A stretch of 5,668 bases of DNA from Candidatus Sulfotelmatobacter sp. GTDB lineage: Bacteria > Acidobacteriota > Terriglobia > Terriglobales > Acidobacteriaceae. Position 1 is the stretch's first letter; each line of letters begins with the position of its first letter. Shown here in pieces: positions 1 through 5,668 of the stretch. The notes under the pieces were generated by a model. That model saw only the letters and a program-made list of their open reading frames with translations, made no database searches and had not been told where the DNA came from. The DNA lies in the NCBI GenBank assembly GCA_030037575.1, contig JASHRB010000106.1:1-5668 (forward strand), written 5' to 3'. Position numbers and translations under genes: made by a program.

Positions 1-531
<531 letters not shown>

Positions 532-587
532 GAGCGTGCTTCCGTGGAAGCGGTGGGCAGCTCGGGCGCAGCCGATCCTTCGACTGT

Positions 588-620
588 GGTTGCTTTTTGC
601 GCTGGGCGCAAACAGCAATC
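588..620 (+). promoter_or_regulatory. Strong stem-loop in the ilvC-ilvB gap
   Basis: An imperfect inverted repeat occupies the 134-base gap between ilvC and ilvB. The inner arms TTTGCGC (596-602) and GCGCAAA (606-612) are perfect complements around a 3-base loop. After one T/C mismatch the stem continues with TTGCT (590-594) against AGCAA (614-618), then a G-U and a G-C pair (589-619, 588-620), about 14 pairs in all. No T-run follows on the + strand and none on the - strand, so it is not a standard intrinsic terminator. It sits just before an AGGAGGG tract (628-634) and 45 bases before the ilvB start. A role in mRNA processing, stability or ilvB translation is inference only. The rest of the gap shows nothing else I can name. 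Confidence 0.55.
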
Positions 621-665
621 TTCGGGCAGGAGGGCAAAAGTCGGGCTTGGGGAAATCAGCAAGGA

Positions 666-2360
666 ATGCTTAAAGGCGCCGAGATCGTTTTGAAGTGCAT
701 GAGGGCCGAGGGGGTTGATCTGGTGTTCGGCTATCCCGGCGGCGCGATCATGCCGTTGTACGACGCGCTCGCCGGCAGCGGCGTGCGGCACCTGCTCACG
801 CGTCACGAGCAAGGTGCGGTATTTGCTGCCGAAGGTTACGCGCGCGTGACCGGAAAAGTGGGCGTGGCGATGGCGACGAGCGGCCCGGGCGCGACGAATT
901 TAGTCACCGGCATCGCCGATGCGAAAATGGACTCGGTACCGCTGGTCTGCATCACCGGCCAGGTTCGCACCGCCATGATCGGTAGCGACGCCTTCCAGGA
1001 AACCGACGTTTTCGGCGTGACCTTGTCGCTGACCAAGTGGAGCCGCCTGGTGCGAACGATCGAGGAGATTCCCGACGTGATTGCCGAGGGATTCCACTGG
1101 GCGCGCAGCGGACGGCCGGGGCCGGTGGTCATTGACCTCCCAACCGATATTCTGAAGGCCAAGAAAGAATTTTCCGGGCCGGTGAAATTTGCGCCATACG
1201 CGCGGCCCGCCGAGGTTCATGCGGATGGGGCCTTCAGCGATACGATCGTCGCGTTGCTACAGCGTTCATCGCGACCGGTGGCCCTGGTGGGCGCGGGCGC
1301 GAAATTATCCGGAACCGTGCCCGAACTGCGGCAGTTGCTCGCTCATTTGAACATTCCAACGTTCGCGACCGTGCATGGATTGGGCGCTGTGCCGCCTGAG
1401 TCTCCTTATTACCTGGGCATGGTCGGGATGCATGGAACGCGCGCCGCCAACAGTGCGCTGCACGAGACCGATTTACTTCTCGTCTTTGGCGCGCGTCTGG
1501 ATGATCGGGTTACTGGCGATCCTACCCGGTTTGCTCCGCACGCGAGAATCGTTCATTTCGAAATCGATCCGGCGCAGCTCGATCGCGTACGCGCATGCGA
1601 AGTTCCGGTCATCGGCGATCTCGCCGACACGATTCCGCCATTTCATGCGGAACTGCGCCGTCATTCCCTGCCCGATTGGAGCGCGTGGCGCGCAATCGCG
1701 TGCAGCGAAGATCGCGCCGAGCCTGGTCCGCGCGGGCTGGCCCAGCCGACCATGCATTTTCTCGATGAACTTTTCAGCCGCTTGCCCGAGGATAGCGTTG
1801 TCATCGCCGATGTCGGACAGCACCAGATGTGGGCGGCGCAGCGATATCGTTCGTGTGCACCGCGAGGATTTATCACTTCCGGAGGATTAGGCGCGATGGG
1901 TTTCGCTCTGCCGGCAGCGGTGGGTGTGCAACTGGCCAAACCCGATACCTGCGTTCTGTGCATCTCCGGCGACGGCGGATTCCAGATGAACATTCAGGAA
2001 CTCGCCACCGTCCATCGCCTGGGTTTGCCTACCAAGATGGTAATTATCGACAACAAATATCTGGGCATGGTGCGGCAGTGGCAGCAGCTTTTCTACGAAC
2101 GCAACTACGCGGAAACGGATTTGAGCGACAATCCGGATTTTGTTGAGATCGCCAAGGCGTATAAGATTCGCGGACGCCGCCTCAATGAGGCGTCCATGGC
2201 CGAGTTTCCGCTTGGAGCAGAGACCGGCGACCTACTCGAGGATTTTCTGCGGTCCCCGGAGCCGGAGTTGCTGGTCTTCGATTGTCACCCCGAGGCCAAC
2301 GTTTACCCCATGGTTCCGGCGGGAGCCGCACTGTCAGAAATGGTGTTTGAGGACGAATAA
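666..2360 (+). CDS. ilvB: Acetolactate (acetohydroxyacid) synthase large catalytic subunit, AHAS II/IlvG-like
   Basis: This ThDP-, FAD- and Mg-dependent enzyme condenses two pyruvates to acetolactate, or pyruvate with 2-ketobutyrate to acetohydroxybutyrate, the first common step of branched-chain amino acid synthesis. The product is 564 residues, normal for the family. The order is the N-terminal PYR domain (about 1-170) with FGYPGGA and catalytic Glu48 in RHEQGA, the central FAD-binding domain (about 190-330) with GARLDDRVTG, and the C-terminal PP domain with the ThDP motif GDG (435-437) followed 24 residues later by DN (462-463). Trp472 lies in GMVRQWQQLF, the region controlling 2-ketobutyrate preference. 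DN in place of the common NN, DVGQHQMWAAQ and TDLSDNPDF match E. coli IlvG as I recall it, so ilvG is an alternative symbol. The frame is open far upstream, so the start is set by homology: ATG 666 begins MLKGAEIVL. AAGGA (661-665) abuts the ATG and GGGGAA (649-654) lies 11 bases before it, so the ribosome site is weak or unusual. Confidence 0.96.
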   Translation: MLKGAEIVLKCMRAEGVDLVFGYPGGAIMPLYDALAGSGVRHLLTRHEQGAVFAAEGYARVTGKVGVAMATSGPGATNLVTGIADAKMDSVPLVCITGQVRTAMIGSDAFQETDVFGVTLSLTKWSRLVRTIEEIPDVIAEGFHWARSGRPGPVVIDLPTDILKAKKEFSGPVKFAPYARPAEVHADGAFSDTIVALLQRSSRPVALVGAGAKLSGTVPELRQLLAHLNIPTFATVHGLGAVPPESPYYLGMVGMHGTRAANSALHETDLLLVFGARLDDRVTGDPTRFAPHARIVHFEIDPAQLDRVRACEVPVIGDLADTIPPFHAELRRHSLPDWSAWRAIACSEDRAEPGPRGLAQPTMHFLDELFSRLPEDSVVIADVGQHQMWAAQRYRSCAPRGFITSGGLGAMGFALPAAVGVQLAKPDTCVLCISGDGGFQMNIQELATVHRLGLPTKMVIIDNKYLGMVRQWQQLFYERNYAETDLSDNPDFVEIAKAYKIRGRRLNEASMAEFPLGAETGDLLEDFLRSPEPELLVFDCHPEANVYPMVPAGAALSEMVFEDE

Positions 2361-2363
2361 AGA

Positions 2364-2446
2364 AATGGGGGGATTTTAGTGATTGGGAAATTGAAATTTC
2401 CTTGCAGATGACGATTCTGCAAGAACCCCATTATGCCTTCCCCAAT
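2364..2446 (+). promoter_or_regulatory. Candidate structured RNA element between ilvB and ilvM
   Basis: The 114-base gap holds three nested or adjacent inverted repeats. P1: AATGGGG (2364-2370) against CCCCATT (2426-2432), 7 pairs. P2: GGAAAT (2386-2391) against ATTTCC (2396-2401), 6 pairs with a 4-base loop. P3: TTGCAGA (2402-2408) against TCTGCAA (2416-2422), 7 pairs with a 7-base loop; an eighth pair, C2401-G2423, would compete with P2. P1 encloses P2 and P3, so the RNA can fold as a three-way junction. ATTGGG (2382-2387) can instead pair with CCCAAT (2441-2446), which would disrupt P2. No T-run follows, so this is not a plain terminator. It matches no riboswitch class I recognise. Its position suggests control of ilvM expression or mRNA processing; that is inference. 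Confidence 0.4.
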
Positions 2447-2462
2447 GGCTAAATTCTTAACC

Positions 2463-2469
2463 GAGGAAA
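2463..2469 (+). promoter_or_regulatory. Ribosome binding site of ilvM
   Basis: GAGGAAA lies with its GAGG core 8 bases before ATG 2475, a near-ideal Shine-Dalgarno arrangement. The in-frame ATGs at 2433 and 2445 have no such sequence before them. This site therefore decides the start at 2475. Confidence 0.75.
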
Positions 2470-2474
2470 CGAAT

Positions 2475-2789
2475 ATGCAAGTCTTTCACATTCGATATCG
2501 CAATCAACAGGGCACCCTGATGCGCGTCCTCAACGCGGTTTCGCGGCGGGGGCTGGACCTCGCCACGGTTCATGCCGAGTACGCTGGCCAAGATCACGCC
2601 GTGACCATGCGGCTGAATGTTACGCAAAAACAACTGGGCCAGCTTTACCGCGAGTGGTATTCGATTGTGGACGTGATCGAAGTGCGTTCGACGGTGGCGA
2701 CGCACGGCCACGAAGAGGCAGGGTGGGGGCCGCATCCGCCGGGGTCGGAGAATATTGCGCCGGAAAGGGTGCGCTCGGCTTTGGCGTAG
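2475..2789 (+). CDS. ilvM: Acetolactate synthase small (regulatory) subunit, IlvM-type single ACT domain
   Basis: This is the small subunit expected to bind and activate the large subunit encoded just upstream. The 104-residue product has one ACT-type fold in residues 2-75. The segment GTLMRVLNAVSRRGLDL (13-29) and the strand SIVDVIEVR (63-71) align well with E. coli IlvM (87 residues; PETLERVLRVVRHRGF and KLVDVAHV). It lacks the long C-terminal domain of IlvN/IlvH proteins, which run to about 160 residues. Residues 76-104 form a Gly/Pro/Glu-rich tail, probably disordered, that IlvM does not have. The start at ATG 2475 is chosen for its GAGGAAA site and because the domain begins directly there (MQVFHIRYR). 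Starts at 2433 or 2445 would add 14 or 10 residues without a ribosome site. Pairing with an IlvG-like large subunit supports an AHAS II-type holoenzyme. In enterobacteria that isozyme is insensitive to valine; whether this one is cannot be read from sequence. Confidence 0.85.
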   Translation: MQVFHIRYRNQQGTLMRVLNAVSRRGLDLATVHAEYAGQDHAVTMRLNVTQKQLGQLYREWYSIVDVIEVRSTVATHGHEEAGWGPHPPGSENIAPERVRSALA

Positions 2790-2906
2790 AACGCGATCCC
2801 CCTCGCCCGAAGGAGACGGCTCGCACGAGTCGGTCATCCTTTAGATCGGCAAGTGGCAGCAGTTGTCAGCAGCCTGTACGCTCCCTGGGTAAGCGTCATG
2901 CTATTG

Positions 2907-2966
2907 GGGACCCGCGGGTGGATTTGGCCCTGCCGGCATTCATCCGGCGGCGGGTTCCCGTTTTTT
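2907..2966 (+). terminator. Likely intrinsic terminator after ilvM
   Basis: GGGACCCG (2907-2914) pairs with CGGGTTCCC (2951-2959), with one bulged T. Inside lies a second hairpin, CTGCCGG (2930-2936) against CCGGCGG (2944-2950), counting one G-U pair. The outer stem is followed at once by G and six T (2961-2966). A GC-rich stem followed by a T-run is the standard factor-independent signal. It lies 118 bases after the ilvM stop and before ilvD, so it probably ends or attenuates the ilvC-ilvB-ilvM transcript. The preceding stretch 2790-2905 has a small CAGCAG direct repeat (starting near 2857) and a weak ACGCT/AGCGT hairpin (2878-2896), with no gene that I can support. Confidence 0.6.
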
Positions 2967-2994
2967 AGAAGGTGTTGCCGCCGATTTTCTTCAC

Positions 2995-3022
2995 TTGCGT
3001 CCTGACCTTTCGCGTGTATCTT
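2995..3022 (+). promoter_or_regulatory. Candidate promoter of ilvD
   Basis: TTGCGT (2995-3000) and TATCTT (3017-3022) are separated by 16 bases and resemble sigma-70 -35 and -10 boxes (about 4 of 6 matches each). Transcription would start near 3029-3030, at or beside the ilvD ATG. The placement after the terminator is sensible. The match is imperfect, so confidence is low. Confidence 0.35.
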
Positions 3023-3029
3023 ACTCATC

Positions 3030-4715
3030 ATGCCTATCATGGATCTTAAACATCGTAGCCGTGCAATCACCGAGGGGCGCGACCGTGCTGGTGCGCGCTC
3101 CATGTTTAAAGCCATTGGTTTTACCGATGACGATTTGCGCAAGCCGCTGATCGGCGTAGCCAATACATGGATTGAAACCATGCCCTGCAACTTTCATTTG
3201 CGCCGACTTTCAGCCAAAGTGAAAGAAGGCATTCGCGCTGCAGGGGGCACGCCCATGGAGTTCAACACCATCGCGATTTCCGATGGCGAAACCATGGGCA
3301 CAGAGGGAATGCGGGCGTCCCTGGTGAGCCGCGAGCTGATCGCGGATTCGATTGAATTGGTTTGCCGCGGGCAAATGTTTGACGCGCTGGTGTGCGTGGT
3401 GGGATGCGACAAGACGATTCCGGCGGCGGCGATGGTGCTGGCGCGTATGGATTTGCCCGGGCTGGTTCTTTATGGCGGCACCATTGCCGCGGGCCACTAC
3501 CAGGGGAGAGAGGTCACGATCCAAGATGTGTTCGAGGCCGTGGGGGCAAACGCCGCCGGGAAAATTACAGATCAGGAACTGCACGATCTCGAAGAGGTAG
3601 CATGTCCCGGCGCGGGCGCCTGCGGTGGGCAATATACCGCCAACACCATGTCAACCGTGATGGAGATGATTGGCCTCTCCCCCATGGGATTCAACAGCGT
3701 GCCCGCCATGGACGCGCAGAAAGACGGGGTAGCGTTCGATTGCGGCAAACTGGTCATGAAGGTCTTGCAGAAGGGCATCACCTCGCGGCAAATCTTAACC
3801 CGCAAGGCGTTCGAAAATGCGATCGCCTCGGTGGCCGCCACCGGCGGATCGACCAACGCCGTTCTTCATCTGCTGGCGATCGCGCGCGAAGCAGATGTCG
3901 ATCTACAGATCGACGATTTTCAAGTGGTGAGCGAGCGTACCCCGTTGCTTGCCGATCTTAAGCCATCGGGAAGATTCGTCGCCGCCCACATGCACTGCGC
4001 CGGGGGCGTGCGCTTGCTGGTCAAGCGGCTCCTAGAAGGAAGTAAGCTGCACGGCGACGCCAGAACCGTGACCGGACTTTCCTTGGCAGAGGAAGGCAGC
4101 AAGGCGGTCGAGGCCCCCCATCAGGAAGTTATTGCGCCCCTCGAGAAGCCGCTGAAGAAAACCGGAGGGCTAGTCATTCTGAAGGGTAATATCGCGCCGG
4201 AAGGCTGCGTGGCAAAAATCAGCGGGCACGAGCGATTCGAGCAGCGCGGCCCGGCGCGGGTTTTTGAGTCGGAAGAGGATGCAATGGGGGCCGTTACGGG
4301 CAAGAAGATCAAGGCCGGCGAAGTCGTCGTAATCCGCAATGAGGGTCCAAAAGGCGGGCCCGGAATGCGCGAAATGTTGAGCGTGACCGGGGCGATCGTG
4401 GGAGAAGGATTAGGGTCCTCGGTTGCGTTATTGACCGATGGCCGTTTCAGCGGCGCAACCCACGGATTGATGGCAGGCCATGTTTCCCCCGAAGCCGCGC
4501 TGGGCGGCCCCATTGCAGCTGTTCGCGACGGCGACATCATTCGCTTTGATGTCAATGAACGCGTAGTTCAAGTTGAGATCAGCGAGAAACAGCTTCGCAG
4601 CCGTATGGAGGAGTGGAAACCTCGCACGCCGCGTTATCCCACCGGCGTGTTTGCGAAATATGCGGCCCTGGTTTCATCCGCTTCGCAGGGGGCGATCACC
4701 AAACCTGCCAGGTAA
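3030..4715 (+). CDS. ilvD: Dihydroxy-acid dehydratase
   Basis: IlvD removes water from 2,3-dihydroxyisovalerate or 2,3-dihydroxy-3-methylvalerate to give the keto acids that lead to valine/leucine and isoleucine; it acts in the cytoplasm. The product is 561 residues, full length for the IlvD/Edd family. Three cysteines that usually hold the Fe-S cluster are present: Cys53 (ETMPCNFH), Cys126 (GCDKTIPA) and Cys198 (CPGAGACGGQYTANT). This three-Cys pattern is typical of the [2Fe-2S] type. Asp127 and Lys128 of CDK fit the Mg site and the lysine that is carbamylated in characterised homologues. Ser474 in TDGRFSG is the likely catalytic base; PGMREM and GHVSPEA are also intact. ATG 3030 (MPIMDLKHRS) has no Shine-Dalgarno sequence; ATG 3039 is an in-frame alternative, also without one. 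A -10-like box ends 7 bases before the ATG, suggesting leaderless translation. Gene order ties it to ilvC-ilvB-ilvM, but a terminator separates them. Confidence 0.96.
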   Translation: MPIMDLKHRSRAITEGRDRAGARSMFKAIGFTDDDLRKPLIGVANTWIETMPCNFHLRRLSAKVKEGIRAAGGTPMEFNTIAISDGETMGTEGMRASLVSRELIADSIELVCRGQMFDALVCVVGCDKTIPAAAMVLARMDLPGLVLYGGTIAAGHYQGREVTIQDVFEAVGANAAGKITDQELHDLEEVACPGAGACGGQYTANTMSTVMEMIGLSPMGFNSVPAMDAQKDGVAFDCGKLVMKVLQKGITSRQILTRKAFENAIASVAATGGSTNAVLHLLAIAREADVDLQIDDFQVVSERTPLLADLKPSGRFVAAHMHCAGGVRLLVKRLLEGSKLHGDARTVTGLSLAEEGSKAVEAPHQEVIAPLEKPLKKTGGLVILKGNIAPEGCVAKISGHERFEQRGPARVFESEEDAMGAVTGKKIKAGEVVVIRNEGPKGGPGMREMLSVTGAIVGEGLGSSVALLTDGRFSGATHGLMAGHVSPEAALGGPIAAVRDGDIIRFDVNERVVQVEISEKQLRSRMEEWKPRTPRYPTGVFAKYAALVSSASQGAITKPAR

Positions 4716-4731
4716 GCTTCGGCACTCCCGG

Positions 4732-4795
4732 CCCGGGCGGGAATATAGGAATAAAGCTGGTGTGTAGTTCCCCTTCGCGGCAGCTTCCGCCCGGG
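4732..4795. terminator. Long GC-rich inverted repeat between convergent genes
   Basis: CCCGGGCGG (4732-4740) and CCGCCCGGG (4787-4795) are perfect 9-base complements; with one bulged G the stem gains two A-T pairs (4742-4743 with 4785-4786). An inner alternative pairs AAGCTG (4754-4759) with CAGCTT (4781-4786). The element lies between the stops of ilvD and the opposite-strand gene and could end both transcripts. No T-run follows the stem on either strand, so it is not a canonical intrinsic terminator. The rest of 4716-4852 is GC-rich with no supported gene. Confidence 0.4.
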
Positions 4796-4852
4796 AAAAG
4801 CCGCTAATCGGCCGCCGCGGGGGGGCCCGCACACCGCAGTTCGATCTTCGAG

Positions 4853-5668
4853 TTATTGCATGCACCCGGAACTGAAACTGGTCAGCACATTGGCGCCGGC
4901 CGTCAAATCGCAAACGTAGCTTGCTCCGGTTGAGTCGAAGAAATCGTACTGCTGAGCCGATGATTGATTCATATTTCCCAGCAGAGTACCCGACGAATTG
5001 AACTCCAGCGTATCTATGTGCTGCGCCGTGTTCGTCTGAGAACTGTTATACGATTGACCGCCCCCTATGGAGTTCAGGGTGGCAGTGTAATTCTGCCGGG
5101 CAGCCGTGGTCAGACCGATATCTCCATTCGATGCCACAAGTTGAGTGATATCAAGGGTTAGCGGGAAGTTGAAATTCTGGTTGCTCACACCCGGAGCATC
5201 ACCCCCCGCAGTGGTGGTCCTCGAAGACACGGAGGAAGACTGCGAAATGTTCTGTTCGAAGAGGGTGCTGTTGATTTTGAAAAACTGCTGGTTGGAAAAG
5301 CGAACACTCTCGGAAACCGTGGTTGTAATCTTCCCTTTCGAAGTTTCGACGTAACCAGAAATTTCAAAGGCGCGATTGGAAGTTATGTCCACCGTTCCGG
5401 TGGTGAGCGTCGGCTGAACGTCTAGCTTCTTGGTGACCACCGGAGCAGGCGCCGTGAGGGTATCCTGCGTGAGTTCACCCGTCACCTCGCTGGCATCGCT
5501 ATCGAGATAGACGAGCAACGATGCTGTCGCAGAAAAATAGCTATCGGCATTGAATACGTTGAGGGAGATCGTGTGAGGACGGCCATTGCTTAGTACTCCG
5601 GCAAAGGGCGTCAAGTTCACGCGATAAGGAATGAAATTCAGCGTCTGCACACCCGGTATGGGGAACCA
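4853..5668 (-). CDS. PNGase A-family (peptide-N4-asparagine amidase) protein, C-terminal part; 5' end outside window
   Basis: Reading on the - strand is open from the window edge to TAA at 4853-4855, giving 271 residues. The GTG at 5648-5650 is an internal Val codon, since the frame continues upstream as WFPIPG. The segment WFPIPGVQTLNFIPYRVNLT (1-20), then PFAGVL and the PHTISLNVFNADSYF stretch, resembles the conserved core of the PNGase A family (peptide-N4-(N-acetyl-beta-glucosaminyl)asparagine amidase), known from plants, fungi and some bacteria. Those enzymes cleave N-glycans from asparagine of glycopeptides and are secreted. The remainder is beta-strand-like and rich in Ser, Thr and Asn. 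Two Cys near the end (VCDLTAG and SGCMQ) could form a disulfide. Signal peptide and N-terminal domain lie outside the window, so export is inferred. It runs convergently to ilvD and has no evident pathway link to it. Base composition is clearly lower in GC than the ilv genes. Family assignment rests on memory of motifs, and the substrate in a bacterium is unknown. Confidence 0.72.
   Translation of the reverse strand, partial: WFPIPGVQTLNFIPYRVNLTPFAGVLSNGRPHTISLNVFNADSYFSATASLLVYLDSDASEVTGELTQDTLTAPAPVVTKKLDVQPTLTTGTVDITSNRAFEISGYVETSKGKITTTVSESVRFSNQQFFKINSTLFEQNISQSSSVSSRTTTAGGDAPGVSNQNFNFPLTLDITQLVASNGDIGLTTAARQNYTATLNSIGGGQSYNSSQTNTAQHIDTLEFNSSGTLLGNMNQSSAQQYDFFDSTGASYVCDLTAGANVLTSFSSGCMQ

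Noticed and set aside
1473..1823. Long antisense reading frames inside ilvB, ilvD and ilvC
   Set aside because: They are out-of-frame shadows of GC-rich coding sequence, with low-complexity Arg/Pro/Ala-rich translations and no recognisable domain.
2049..2054. DN instead of NN in the ThDP motif as a sign of an inactive synthase
   Set aside because: The metal-binding second Asn is kept, and E. coli IlvG, an active enzyme, also has DN as I recall its sequence.
2379..2411. GTG-started 10-codon ORF before ilvM, as an attenuation leader peptide
   Set aside because: It has only one Ile and one Leu codon and no run of Ile/Val/Leu codons, and no terminator hairpin with a T-run follows; the G-rich tract before it is a poor ribosome site.
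2433..2474. Upstream ATG starts (2433, 2445) for ilvM
   Set aside because: No ribosome site precedes either, while ATG 2475 has GAGGAAA at ideal spacing and begins the ACT domain directly.
2654..2968. Overlapping + strand ORF running from ilvM into the gap
   Set aside because: It is an alternate frame of ilvM with an Arg/Gly/Ser-rich translation, no ribosome site, and it ends inside the terminator T-run.
4853..5650. GTG at 5648-5650 as the true start of the amidase-like gene
   Set aside because: The frame stays open to the window edge and the preceding residues (WFPIPG) belong to the conserved family block, so the gene is truncated by the window.

Overview
The window carries a branched-chain amino acid (Ile/Val/Leu) biosynthesis cluster on the + strand and the end of an unrelated secreted-enzyme gene on the - strand. 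The genome is GC-rich. The protein sequences, plus a bacterial PNGase A-type amidase next to ilv genes, suggest a soil bacterium such as an Acidobacteriota (Terriglobia) member. This placement is inferred from protein resemblance, because the window has no rRNA or other phylogenetic marker.

Layout: (1) 1-531, C-terminal half of class I ketol-acid reductoisomerase (ilvC), cut by the window start. (2) 532-665, a gap holding a strong 14-bp stem-loop and an AGGAGGG tract. (3) 666-2360, acetolactate synthase large subunit, closest in its motifs to the AHAS II (IlvG) type. (4) 2361-2474, a gap with nested inverted repeats that can fold into a three-way junction. (5) 2475-2789, a short single-ACT-domain small subunit of the IlvM type. 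(6) 2790-3029, a gap with a likely intrinsic terminator and a candidate promoter. (7) 3030-4715, full-length dihydroxy-acid dehydratase (ilvD), possibly translated from a leaderless mRNA. (8) 4716-4852, a convergent gap with a long GC-rich inverted repeat. (9) 4853-5668 on the - strand, the C-terminal part of a PNGase A-family protein, cut by the window end.

Together the ilv genes supply three consecutive steps. IlvG/B plus IlvM make acetolactate or acetohydroxybutyrate. IlvC isomerises and reduces it. IlvD dehydrates the product to the 2-keto acid precursor of valine/leucine or isoleucine. Genes ilvC, ilvB and ilvM look like one transcription unit ending at the terminator near 2966. ilvD probably has its own promoter, with or without read-through.

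I found no mobile element, CRISPR array, tRNA or rRNA, and nothing that clearly amounts to an undescribed multi-gene system. The items most worth checking are the structured ilvB-ilvM intergenic region, the apparent leaderless start of ilvD, the AHAS II-type enzyme pair, and the bacterial PNGase A homologue.
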